Of a stretch of 64,000 bases of DNA, positions 52,937 to 61,433 are shown piece by piece. The translations under genes and the position numbers were made by a program. The notes beneath the pieces were generated by a model. The model did no database searches. It saw nothing but the letters and a program-made list of their open reading frames with translations, and was not told the DNA's origin. This stretch comes from Cytophagales bacterium (GTDB lineage: Bacteria; Bacteroidota; Bacteroidia; Cytophagales; Cyclobacteriaceae), in assembly GCA_033344775.1 (NCBI GenBank), contig JAWPMT010000007.1:1-64000 (forward strand), read 5' to 3'. Position 1 is the first letter of the stretch. The number at the start of each line of letters is the position of its first letter.

Positions 52937-53980
52937 ATGAAAATGGAATTGAGTTGTCCTATGCCAAAACTTGACTTTGATCTAATCACTTTAGGTCACG
53001 GAAGTGGTGGGATATTGACTCACAAATTGCTTGATGCGGGCGTTTTTGATCTTTTAAAAAATGATAAGCTTTCAGAGCAACATGACGGAGCTATTTTAGA
53101 TCTATCAGGCGCCTCAGCTTTTACAACAGACAGTTTCGTTATTAATCCCATCTTCTTTCCTGGAGGAAACATTGGTGAGTTGGCTGTCTACGGCACAGTC
53201 AATGATCTTGCTATGTGCGGTGCGATTCCAAAATATCTTTCCTTGAGCTTTATACTGGAAGAAGGGCTACTGATGACCGAGTTTTGGGAAGTTTTAGTTT
53301 CTATTAAAGCTGCGGCTGAAGATGCTGGTGTACAAATTGTCACCGGGGACACGAAAGTGGTGGATAAAGGAAAGGGTGACAAAATATTCATCAATACGAC
53401 GGGCATTGGATCCGTGCACCCAAAATCTAATATCTCGGTTAACAATATTAAGTCCGGCGACTGTATTGTAGTCAGTGATCAACTTGCCAGACATGGTATC
53501 GCCATTATGTCTGTCCGCTCAGGTTTGGAGTTTGAAACAGACATTGAAAGCGATACCAAAAACCTAAGCAAGGTGGTTCAATCCAGTATTGAAAAATTTG
53601 GTTCTGACATTCATGTCTTGAGAGATGCCACACGTGGAGGCGTAGCCACAGTACTTAAGGAAATGGCTGAAAAGAGTAATCTAGGCATGGACTTGGAATA
53701 TAAGGAACTACCTGTGAATGAAAGTGTGCTAGGAGCCTGTGAAATGCTAGGCCTGGATCCGATGTATGTAGCTAACGAAGGCGTCTTCATTAGTATCGTC
53801 TCCAAGGATATTGCCGATCAATACCTATCTTTTTTGCAAGCGCACGAGGCGTGTCAAAACGCGTCGATCATTGGAACTGTAACCAAAAATCATCCTAAAC
53901 AAGTCATCATGACAAGTGCCATTGGGGGCAAAAGAGCTTTAACCATGCTTCCAGGGGAGCAACTTCCAAGAATATGCTGA
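52937..53980 (+). CDS. hypE: Cyanide-forming enzyme HypE
   Basis: 347 residues, PurM-like ATP-binding fold: LGHGSGG near the N-terminus, FTTDSFVINPIFFPGGNIGELAV, VTGDTKVVDKGKGDKIFINTTGIG, RDATRGGVATVLKEMA. The C-terminus ends PRIC with the terminal Cys that becomes the thiocyanate, so the enzyme looks functional. The next gene starts inside its last codons. Confidence 0.95.
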   Translation: MKMELSCPMPKLDFDLITLGHGSGGILTHKLLDAGVFDLLKNDKLSEQHDGAILDLSGASAFTTDSFVINPIFFPGGNIGELAVYGTVNDLAMCGAIPKYLSLSFILEEGLLMTEFWEVLVSIKAAAEDAGVQIVTGDTKVVDKGKGDKIFINTTGIGSVHPKSNISVNNIKSGDCIVVSDQLARHGIAIMSVRSGLEFETDIESDTKNLSKVVQSSIEKFGSDIHVLRDATRGGVATVLKEMAEKSNLGMDLEYKELPVNESVLGACEMLGLDPMYVANEGVFISIVSKDIADQYLSFLQAHEACQNASIIGTVTKNHPKQVIMTSAIGGKRALTMLPGEQLPRIC

Positions 53981-55074
53981 ACCTGGATGAAATAACGACC
54001 GACTTCTTATTGGAAAGCACCCTATTCTATGGAGATGAGGGGAATCCTTTGCTTGCCCCGAGAGGAGTCTGGATGAGCAATGGAAAAATATTTGTAGCTG
54101 ATACAGGTCAGAACAGAGTCTTCGTTTGGAATCAGCTTCCAACTGAAAAGCATCAAAAACCTAGTATCACACTTGGTCAGTCAAATGCAACAGAAACCAA
54201 GCGCAACAGTGGACAATCAGTTTCGGCAAGTACCTTACACTATCCTTCAGGGATTTGGTCAGATGGAGAACGCCTCATTGTGGCAGATGCCTGGAATCAT
54301 CGGGTGCTGATTTGGAATAGTTTTCCTAATCAAAATGGCCAGCCAGCCGACGTTGTATTAGGTCAACCTGAATTTAGTTCAAATCAACCCAACGTGGAGG
54401 GAGTAGGAAGTGACCCAACTTCCAGAAGCCTGAACTGGCCTTATGGTGTATTCTCTGATGGTACTAGCCTTTGGATCGCTGACACAGGAAATAGAAGAGT
54501 ATTGTTTTTCAAAGTTATCCCGAACACCAATTATCAAAAAGCAGATGAAGTGATCGGAAAGGAGAATTTCACCCAGCGAGATTATGAAAATACCGATCCA
54601 ATTTGGCCCTATTCCATCCGCATCAGCAAAACAGGTCAAATGGCAGTTACGGACACTCAATACTACCGGGTATTGATTTGGCATGACTGGAAAACTGGCC
54701 TTAATCAAAAAGCAGATGTCATCATTGGACAGGAAAACTTTGAAGGTAATGGACAAAATCAGTACAGATTACAGCCAGCAGCCTTCACACTGAATTGGTG
54801 TTATGACTCATTCTTTCATGAAGGAGATCTCTATATTGCCGATACGGGGAATAGCAGAATATTAAGGTTTTCCCCTTTTCCTGAAAAGAATAATCCATCA
54901 GCCCATAGCCTGATCGGACACGATGACTTTGGTACCGGAAGTGAGAATTCCAAGACCATGATGGGAACGACCAATGCCCTTTACTGGCCTTTTTCCATTT
55001 GTATAGAAGAAAACCTAATGGCCATTGCCGATACAGGCAATCACCGCGTCATACTAAAACCCCTTACTACATGA
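53974..55074 (+). CDS. NHL-repeat beta-propeller of the hydrogenase operon
   Basis: 366 residues, soluble, with six propeller repeats marked by VADTGQNRVFVWN, VADAWNHRVLIWN, IADTGNRRVLFFK, VTDTQYYRVLIWH, IADTGNSRILRF and IADTGNHRVIL. NHL proteins are found in other group 2a hydrogenase clusters, and a docking or regulatory role is likely. It overlaps hypE by 7 bases and ends in an ATGA overlap with the next gene, consistent with a tight operon. Confidence 0.85.
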   Translation: MLNLDEITTDFLLESTLFYGDEGNPLLAPRGVWMSNGKIFVADTGQNRVFVWNQLPTEKHQKPSITLGQSNATETKRNSGQSVSASTLHYPSGIWSDGERLIVADAWNHRVLIWNSFPNQNGQPADVVLGQPEFSSNQPNVEGVGSDPTSRSLNWPYGVFSDGTSLWIADTGNRRVLFFKVIPNTNYQKADEVIGKENFTQRDYENTDPIWPYSIRISKTGQMAVTDTQYYRVLIWHDWKTGLNQKADVIIGQENFEGNGQNQYRLQPAAFTLNWCYDSFFHEGDLYIADTGNSRILRFSPFPEKNNPSAHSLIGHDDFGTGSENSKTMMGTTNALYWPFSICIEENLMAIADTGNHRVILKPLTT

Positions 55075-55685
55075 CCATACCTACCCTACTTTTTGCAGCT
55101 GTCATCGGATTTAACCACGCTTTTGAAGCGGATCATGTTCTAGCAGTGGGAAATATTGCTAACAGGAGAACGTCATTCTTAGAAGCAATCAAGGATGGAC
55201 TCTTTTGGGGACTTGGACATACATCAACCATACTTTTAGTAGGATGCATCATCATCATAGGCAAACTCACCCTCAATTTGAGTTCATTTGAATATTTGGA
55301 AGTTTTGGTCGGGGTTACGCTTGTTGGATTAGGTATTTACCGCATTGGCAATCTAAGAAAAAATCAATCAGACAAGAAAATAGTAGTTCCCCAAAATAGT
55401 AAGCTGGCCTATTCTATTGGCCTGCTACATGGACTTGCCGGAAGTGGTGCTGTCGTACTTATTGCCATGTCGGAAATAGAATCCTCTTCACTTAGTATTA
55501 TCTATATGCTTCTGTTTGGAATTGGCTCTATCGTAGGAATGACCATTGTAGCCGCTCTCTTCAAAATCCCGATTACCGCCAATAGTGGAGTAAGGAATAA
55601 GTTTCAAAATGGATTTGTTCTCTTATCAGGGGTGCTTTGCATTGGTTATGGTTTTTTCATGGTCTACAGCTTCATGGGATTATGA
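55071..55685 (+). CDS. Nickel permease, NiCoT/UreH-like
   Basis: About 204 residues from ATG 55071 (MTIPTLLFAAVIGFNHAFEADHVLAVGNI). The HAFEADH stretch is the metal-coordinating signature of nickel/cobalt transporters in helix II, and a second conserved part is GLLHGLAGSGAVVLIAM. Six membrane helices are expected. With hydrogenase and hyp genes around it, nickel import is the natural role. UreH-type relatives are an alternative. Confidence 0.8.
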   Translation: MTIPTLLFAAVIGFNHAFEADHVLAVGNIANRRTSFLEAIKDGLFWGLGHTSTILLVGCIIIIGKLTLNLSSFEYLEVLVGVTLVGLGIYRIGNLRKNQSDKKIVVPQNSKLAYSIGLLHGLAGSGAVVLIAMSEIESSSLSIIYMLLFGIGSIVGMTIVAALFKIPITANSGVRNKFQNGFVLLSGVLCIGYGFFMVYSFMGL

Positions 55686-56239
55686 AGAAAATTGAATTGA
55701 ACCTGATAGCATTGACCAATAGTGAAAGCCATCTGGGCCAATTTGCTTTGGTACTGGAGGACATTAAAATGAAACGGCGAATGCCCATTACAATAGGTGC
55801 TCCTGAAGCACAATCCATCGCTATGGTTATTGAAAAGATGAAGCCAGCCAGGCCTCAGACGCATGATCTGTTTCACAGTGCCATCATCACTCTTGGAGCA
55901 TCATTGGAGGAAGTCATTATCGACGAAATTGTAGATGACAGGTATCATTCAAAAATCGTTTTGAGAATTGGAGAAGAGAAGCGTTCAATTGATTCTAGAA
56001 CCTCAGATGCCATTGCTCTTGCTGTAAGGTTTGAATGTCCCATTTATACATTTGATTCTATTTTGGACAATACCGGATTCACTGTGGACACAGAAGGACT
56101 TCCCATAGATAAAAGAGGCTCTTTTATCAATTTCCCTCTAAGCGAACTGGAAGATCTGTTAGAAAAAGTATTAAAAAAAGAAGACTATGAGAGCGCCAGC
56201 AGAATCAGAGACGCTATCAATAAAAAGAAACTGAAGTGA
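55682..56239 (+). CDS. Bifunctional nuclease (DUF151) with UvrB/UvrC-like tail
   Basis: 185 residues from ATG 55682, overlapping the permease stop. BFN domain (about 1-130): LVLEDIKMKRRMPITIGAPEAQSIAM, HDLFHSAIITLGASLEEVIIDEIVDDRYHSKIVL, RTSDAIALAVRFECPIY. A C-terminal UVR-like helix pair follows (LEDLLEKVLKKEDYESASRIRDAINKKK). BFN proteins have nuclease activity in plants and bacteria. Its place inside a hydrogenase operon is unexpected. Confidence 0.82.
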   Translation: MKKIELNLIALTNSESHLGQFALVLEDIKMKRRMPITIGAPEAQSIAMVIEKMKPARPQTHDLFHSAIITLGASLEEVIIDEIVDDRYHSKIVLRIGEEKRSIDSRTSDAIALAVRFECPIYTFDSILDNTGFTVDTEGLPIDKRGSFINFPLSELEDLLEKVLKKEDYESASRIRDAINKKKLK

Positions 56240-57069
56240 TGTCTTTCGCTACTAAATTCTTCGATTTTCTTGCTATTAAATGGCAGCACCATCAGACAGA
56301 TAAGTTGATCAGCCAAGGGCTAATCAGTGGATTTTTCCTAGGTGCTCTTCTGGTTGCTATTTCTCGGAATACGAGTTTGTCGTTCCTTCCCGACAAGACC
56401 AATTACTTTCTTGCAATTGATATTGCTTTCCAAATTCTCCTTATCATCGAAATACTGGGGCTCATATTTGTCCTGCCAAGATCAGTCGCTGATTCTGTAG
56501 GAAAGCAGTTTGAAATATTGTCAGTCATTCTACTTCGCTCAGCATTTAAAGAATTTGGTACTTTCGATCATCCTGTAGAGTGGTCCACATTTCTATATGA
56601 TCCACTTTTTCACATGCTGAGCGACGCTTTCGGAGCCCTTATTATTTTTCTGATCATTGGCTTTTATTATCGTAAACAGAAGCATGAGAGAATTACAAAA
56701 AATGATGAAGAACAAGTAGAATTCATTCACTTCAAAAAGACTTTGGCTGTTGTCTTATTAATTATATTCCTCTATTTGGGAATTACAGATGTGTTCCAGT
56801 TCATGTTCACTGGTAAATACAAAGATTCCTTCAATACCTTCTATACGGTGCTGATCTTTTCAGATATTCTAATCCTTCTTTTTTCACTTAGATACAGTAG
56901 TAAGTATTATAATCTCTTCCGTTATTCTTCATTCGCTTTTGCTACAATTCTGATTAGAGTTTCACTAACCGCTCCTCCATACGTCAACATCCTTTTGGGT
57001 ATTACAGCAGGAATGTTCGTGCTTGGCTTAACGATTATTTACAACTACTTCATGGAAAAAAATAGTTAG
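56239..57069 (+). CDS. Polytopic membrane protein of the hydrogenase operon
   Basis: 276 residues from ATG 56239. About seven membrane helices, with long charged loops containing acidic and His residues (RSAFKEFGTFDHPVEWSTFLYDPLFHMLSD; KQKHERITKNDEEQVEFIHF). No family recognised and no haem-binding His pair pattern that I would call a cytochrome b. It overlaps the nuclease stop by 1 base, so it is co-translated. It is a candidate membrane partner of the hydrogenase. Confidence 0.6.
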   Translation: MSFATKFFDFLAIKWQHHQTDKLISQGLISGFFLGALLVAISRNTSLSFLPDKTNYFLAIDIAFQILLIIEILGLIFVLPRSVADSVGKQFEILSVILLRSAFKEFGTFDHPVEWSTFLYDPLFHMLSDAFGALIIFLIIGFYYRKQKHERITKNDEEQVEFIHFKKTLAVVLLIIFLYLGITDVFQFMFTGKYKDSFNTFYTVLIFSDILILLFSLRYSSKYYNLFRYSSFAFATILIRVSLTAPPYVNILLGITAGMFVLGLTIIYNYFMEKNS

Positions 57070-57213
57070 AATTTAAGTATTGATCACACTGTTTTGATAA
57101 GAGCGCTTGTTCGTACAACATGGATTACGAATGTAGTTCTATGACCAGTGAAAAAGAATCGATCTAATTTCTATTGTCTAAAAACTAAGTTTGCAACCAG
57201 TTTTTTAATGCTT

Positions 57214-58182
57214 ATGAAACGAATCCTTTTCGGCTTTTTTCTTACACTATTTTTGTGTAGCCATGACATGTACCTCAAGTTCAATCAGTACTGGCTAAAA
57301 CCTGGAACAGAAGGTATCATTCAGCTTCTTAATGGCACATTTGACCGGAGCGAAAATGTGATCACACGGGACCGAATGCTTGATGTGAGCCTGCTCAGCA
57401 ATAACAAACGGATTAATGTTGATACCACTTCATGGTATGAAAAAGACAGCACCACTTACCTGAGAATCAATACAGATACACCAGGAACATGGGTAGCAGG
57501 GGTCTCAACCAGGGCAAGAACCTTTGGCCAATCAGCAGAAGATTTCAATGACTACCTTAAACATGATGGTGTCTTGGACATGTTGGAATTACGAAGGGAA
57601 AATGGCACACTACAAGATTCCGCTGTTGAAAAATACTCAAAACATGTAAAGACCATCTTTCAGGTTGGTGATCGACTCACTGATGATTACAAAACGGAAC
57701 TTGGCTATCCTATTGAGTTTATCCTTCTCAGAAATCCTTATGACCTGCATCCAGGTCATGACCTACCAGTCAAACTATTGTTTGAACAAAAACCTCTTGC
57801 CAATCAATTGGTATATGTTGGTCACCAGGCAGCATCACATGAAAACACGCATGATGGACATACACATTCTCATGTCCTTGAAACTGACCACCAACACGAT
57901 GAAATGCTCCAGTTGAGGACAGACCCTCAGGGAATAGTAAGTGTTCCAATTACCGACAAAGGCATTTGGTACTTGCGAACGATACATCTGGTGGAAGTGA
58001 ATACAGAGCGCCTTACTCATGAGTCAAACTGGGCAACGGTTACTTTTGGTATTGGCAGCGGTCACGCACATGATCATGACGAAGATTCACACAGCCATGA
58101 AGAGGGAATATCTGGCTACCTATATGGATTATTGAGCTTACTTGTTATTGTCGGATTATATTTTTGGTTTAATCGAAAGTAA
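57214..58182 (+). CDS. DUF4198-type exported protein with His-rich loop
   Basis: About 322 residues from Met23 (57214; MKRILFGFFLTLFLCSHDMYLKF), the earlier start at 57148 being unlikely because it precedes the signal. The DUF4198 body ends in a His-rich stretch (SHENTHDGHTHSHVLETDHQHDE; GSGHAHDHDEDSHSHEEG) and then a C-terminal membrane helix. DUF4198 proteins are linked to nickel or cobalt uptake, and the His clusters suggest a periplasmic Ni reservoir feeding HupE. Confidence 0.8.
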   Translation: MKRILFGFFLTLFLCSHDMYLKFNQYWLKPGTEGIIQLLNGTFDRSENVITRDRMLDVSLLSNNKRINVDTTSWYEKDSTTYLRINTDTPGTWVAGVSTRARTFGQSAEDFNDYLKHDGVLDMLELRRENGTLQDSAVEKYSKHVKTIFQVGDRLTDDYKTELGYPIEFILLRNPYDLHPGHDLPVKLLFEQKPLANQLVYVGHQAASHENTHDGHTHSHVLETDHQHDEMLQLRTDPQGIVSVPITDKGIWYLRTIHLVEVNTERLTHESNWATVTFGIGSGHAHDHDEDSHSHEEGISGYLYGLLSLLVIVGLYFWFNRK

Positions 58183-58194
58183 CAAAATCAGGAA

Positions 58195-58860
58195 GTGCGT
58201 CTCAAAATCATTCTTTTCCTGTTAGCCGTCCTGCCTTTTGCAACTTTTGCCCACGATGTGTCCGGAGGTGATCGAGCGTTACTAGAGAGTGGAGGTCTAC
58301 TAGCTTATATCTGGGTTGGCGCAAAGCACATGCTCACAGGATATGACCATCTGCTTTTCCTTGTGGGCGTCATTTTTCATCTCAAGCATTTCCGAGATAT
58401 CGTTAGATTCATTACCGCTTTTACGGTCGGCCATAGCATAACGCTTATTTCAGCCACCTATTTACACATAGCCGTCAACGAGCATCTCATCGATGCAATT
58501 ATAGGATTGAGTGTCCTTTACAAAGGTTTTGAAAACCTAGGGCTATTTCAAAAATTACTCAAATCAAACCCACCCCATTTAATGTGGATGGTGTTCCTAT
58601 TTGGATTAATCCATGGACTAGGGTTATCAGCACGCTTACAATCATTTGCCATGGATCAGGAAGGTCTCATACTTAAGATTCTAAGTTTCAATCTGGGGGT
58701 GGAATTAGGCCAGATATTGGCATTGATCCCTATTGTACTGATCATTAATTATTGGCGGACCAAGGAAAGTTTCCAGCCATTATTTAAGGCGGTGAATACA
58801 TACCTTATCCTGGCAGGTATTGCATTGGCCATTTACCAAATACTTCAGTGGGGTAGCTGA
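58195..58860 (+). CDS. hupE: HupE/UreJ-family nickel transporter
   Basis: 221 residues from GTG. Signal-like N-terminus ending FAHDV, then the HupE signature AYIWVGAKHMLTGYDHLLFLVGVIFHLKHFRD and FTVGHSITLI, with further helices (FGLIHGLGLSARL; LGVELGQILALIPIVLI). HupE is the hydrogenase-linked nickel permease. It follows the DUF4198 gene after 12 bases and closes the island. Confidence 0.88.
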   Translation: MRLKIILFLLAVLPFATFAHDVSGGDRALLESGGLLAYIWVGAKHMLTGYDHLLFLVGVIFHLKHFRDIVRFITAFTVGHSITLISATYLHIAVNEHLIDAIIGLSVLYKGFENLGLFQKLLKSNPPHLMWMVFLFGLIHGLGLSARLQSFAMDQEGLILKILSFNLGVELGQILALIPIVLIINYWRTKESFQPLFKAVNTYLILAGIALAIYQILQWGS

Positions 58861-58930
58861 TGAGAAGTCATTTCAGGTAAAAATTGTATTCCTGTTTTGA
58901 CTTGAATATATAATCCCTCAATATGTAACC

Positions 58931-59068
58931 CTAACCCAACTTCACCTCTTTAGCGAGAAACGGCTGCTGATAAAGGCGATTGTTTGTAGCTCCGTAGATC
59001 GCATTGGCCAGGGCTGCGAAGACTGGCGGGAAAGGAGGCTCACCCACTACTTTATCATCATTTCTATT
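58931..59068 (-). pseudogene. C-terminal remnant of a molybdopterin (isoquinoline 1-oxidoreductase-like) enzyme
   Basis: The peptide DDKVVGEPPFPPVFAALANA followed by IYGATNNRLYQQPFLA is the recognisable C-terminus of xanthine-oxidase-family beta subunits (VGEPxxPPVxxAxANAIY..TxxRLYxxPF). Everything upstream is gone and the frame runs directly into a dispersed repeat. Confidence 0.75.
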
Positions 59069-59075
59069 ACAGCGA

Positions 59076-59135
59076 CAAAAAAAGCGACACATCAAATACG
59101 CATCGCTTCTCATTAAGAACCAGCTATGGAAAATA
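59076..59135. repeat. 60-bp dispersed repeat, copy B
   Basis: It matches 24664-24723 at 58 of 60 positions by eye. Copy B directly abuts the truncated oxidoreductase, as would a mobile end or a recombination point. Confidence 0.7.
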
Positions 59136-59414
59136 GTTACTCACTATTTATGAAGTGAAATTAATTCCATGACGAGGGACAGAGCAATAACTTCGATGAA
59201 CGGCTCTATTTTTTCATTTTAGCCGATATCAACAACCGCTGAACATCTTACCGTGTTACCTAAGGGTTCTGGAGTATATAATAGAATTAACCGTGAATGA
59301 AGGGTGTTGTATTTCTGTTGGCTTCCTCTGAAGTTGATTTGCGAAAACTTACATAATTCCAATGCTTGCTTATTATCCAAAATGTTCAAACTTCTTTGAA
59401 TAGATCGCAAGTAT

Positions 59415-61433
59415 TCAATCGGCAGAATTACTTTTTATAAACTCTCTCAAATACTTGAATGGAAAAGGAACAACTGTCAAAGTTTCGTTTCTGACGAAAT
59501 CCACGTTCAATGTAGGAATCAATTTATCAAAGAAAAGTTCGCTATCGCCGTACGGTTTTATATTTCTAATAATTGAAGCCTTTGGGAATTTGGCTTGGAT
59601 CCCTTTACTTTTTTCACCTACGAAATAAGAAAGACCTTCTCCATCTATCCAATAGCCGATATCCATGTTACCTTCGAAAAGCTCGTAACGACGCTGGTCT
59701 CGAAAGTAGTAGTGTAGTAATTCGCCAGTATTTTCAAAAAGCCATTTACTAAAAGCTTTGCGTAGTGATCTATCTTTTATGACTTTTAAGATCTGGACCC
59801 TGCTCAATTCCTGGGGGTCAATCAAAAAGTGACTGACATACGCATCCACTTGTTCTTGCTTTTTTAAGTCAGTGATCTGAGTCCGAAATTCATTCAAATA
59901 CTGACAAAGTCGTTTGGAGCTAAGAACCAGAGGTTTTCGAACCAAATCGAACTCTTTGCCCACTTCTCTAAAATTTGGAATAGTAAAGAGTCCTGTTTTT
60001 TCTATAACATTTATATGCCCTTGATCAGACACTACTAATCCCTCTGCTTGCTCATGTAGATCATAGACGTCCAAGAAATCCTGATATTTGTGATCAGAAA
60101 AAATATCGGATTCTAAACAACTAAATTCCAATTCTCCTCTCGGTGAAACTGTAAGAGTATAATAAAGGTCATCTTCTTTTATAACAAAGACCCATGGTTT
60201 ATCAAATCCATATTCCACCCAATCAACCATCGTTATTTGAGCATTTCGAATATCTGACTTTATTGTTAACTCCTTGAATACATTGTTAATGGCTGCCTTT
60301 GCAGAAAACCGAAAGTCCTCATATGTGAGATGCTGTACTGTAGAATCAGTGGTATTTTTGTACGGGTCCTCTACTTTGTATTTTTCATAATATTCTTTGT
60401 TATGGATTAACCTGATATTTAGAGATTGTTCATCCAAAGTATCTGCTTTTTCTAAATTCAGACCAGGCACCAACTCGCTCAATTGATCAATTAAATCCGA
60501 TAGAAATTCATTGGAATCTTCATCGGATATTGTATCTATCAATCGTAGTTTTTGCTTATTCAGGCTCTTGAGAATTGCTTCATTTTTAAAATCATTTAAA
60601 CTTTTCGAAAAAGGTAGATTATTGATCTTATCAACCTTGGAAAAGCGCAGGCTTAAGAATGGATTTAATCTTTCTTCTACTTGTTTCCATAACTCATAAT
60701 ATAAACCCAATTTGGAGCTATTATAAGCCTCCGGGGTTTCAAAATTCATGAATGGAATTACCGATTTTTTGCCAGGTTCTTGTTTTATAATATATGTTTT
60801 ATCCAAGTCTAAGGAATCTGAAGGCATCAATCTCCTCATTACTAGCTTCCCTTCGTGAATGGTATATCTCGCATAGTCTTTCAATTTCTTCTTCTCAAAT
60901 CGAAGTTTATTTTTCAAACTCAAGTTGGTGAAAGTGGAGACATTTAGGTTTAGCAGCATGTCAGGAGAAACATCAATTTTCAAAGCCATAACCTTTGTTA
61001 TTAAGTTATCTCTACCTCTCCATCTTTGAAGGTTATCAGGATGAATTAAATATAGATGTCCAGTGAGATTATTGAATTGGAGAAACGGATGATCATAGTT
61101 CGCTAAAGAATTGAGTAAGAGCTTTAAGAGAGTATTTTTTGGTAATTGTCTTAAGTTCTTAGATTCATCAGTGACCATAATTTGGTCAGCTTCATCTAAA
61201 TCTGAAATTTTGGATCGAACCTCATAAAGTGAAGTATTCTCAGCTAACAGAGCGTAAAATGAATTTCCTTTTTCAAATACAATGGAGTTCGCTCTTATAG
61301 AATTATCTACCAGATCCAGAATCATGGCTCCAAATTTTATGAACCTTCCTCCGGTTGAGAATTTAAAAACCATGAATCGCTCAGCTATTGCATTGTAGTT
61401 AAATTCGACATCTAGTTTGTTACATTCAACCAT
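59415..61433 (-). CDS. 672-residue unknown protein coupled to a helicase-nuclease
   Basis: 672 residues, no signal, no membrane helix. N-terminal mixed domain (NKLDVEFNYNAIAERFMVFKFSTGGRFIKFGAMILDLVDN), a central Leu/Lys-rich region, and a C-terminal part with DMGYW-like DIGYWIDGEGLSYFVGEKSKGIQ. I could not assign a known family, and it does not show the PIWI catalytic pattern. Its ATG shares one base with the helicase stop (TAATG), so the two are co-translated and probably work together. Low-GC composition resembles imported genes. Confidence 0.6.
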   Translation of the reverse strand: MVECNKLDVEFNYNAIAERFMVFKFSTGGRFIKFGAMILDLVDNSIRANSIVFEKGNSFYALLAENTSLYEVRSKISDLDEADQIMVTDESKNLRQLPKNTLLKLLLNSLANYDHPFLQFNNLTGHLYLIHPDNLQRWRGRDNLITKVMALKIDVSPDMLLNLNVSTFTNLSLKNKLRFEKKKLKDYARYTIHEGKLVMRRLMPSDSLDLDKTYIIKQEPGKKSVIPFMNFETPEAYNSSKLGLYYELWKQVEERLNPFLSLRFSKVDKINNLPFSKSLNDFKNEAILKSLNKQKLRLIDTISDEDSNEFLSDLIDQLSELVPGLNLEKADTLDEQSLNIRLIHNKEYYEKYKVEDPYKNTTDSTVQHLTYEDFRFSAKAAINNVFKELTIKSDIRNAQITMVDWVEYGFDKPWVFVIKEDDLYYTLTVSPRGELEFSCLESDIFSDHKYQDFLDVYDLHEQAEGLVVSDQGHINVIEKTGLFTIPNFREVGKEFDLVRKPLVLSSKRLCQYLNEFRTQITDLKKQEQVDAYVSHFLIDPQELSRVQILKVIKDRSLRKAFSKWLFENTGELLHYYFRDQRRYELFEGNMDIGYWIDGEGLSYFVGEKSKGIQAKFPKASIIRNIKPYGDSELFFDKLIPTLNVDFVRNETLTVVPFPFKYLREFIKSNSAD

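Larger units (their letters stand above)
58861..59414. other. Gene-poor junction with a gene remnant and a repeat
   Basis: It holds a molybdopterin oxidoreductase tail (58931-59068, minus) and repeat copy B (59076-59135). The remaining 280 bases have no supported frame. It marks the boundary between the hydrogenase island and the helicase module. Confidence 0.6.

Noticed and set aside
59415-61433. Prokaryotic Argonaute
   Set aside because: No PIWI catalytic DEDX pattern or MID signature is visible; only the gene length and neighbourhood are similar.
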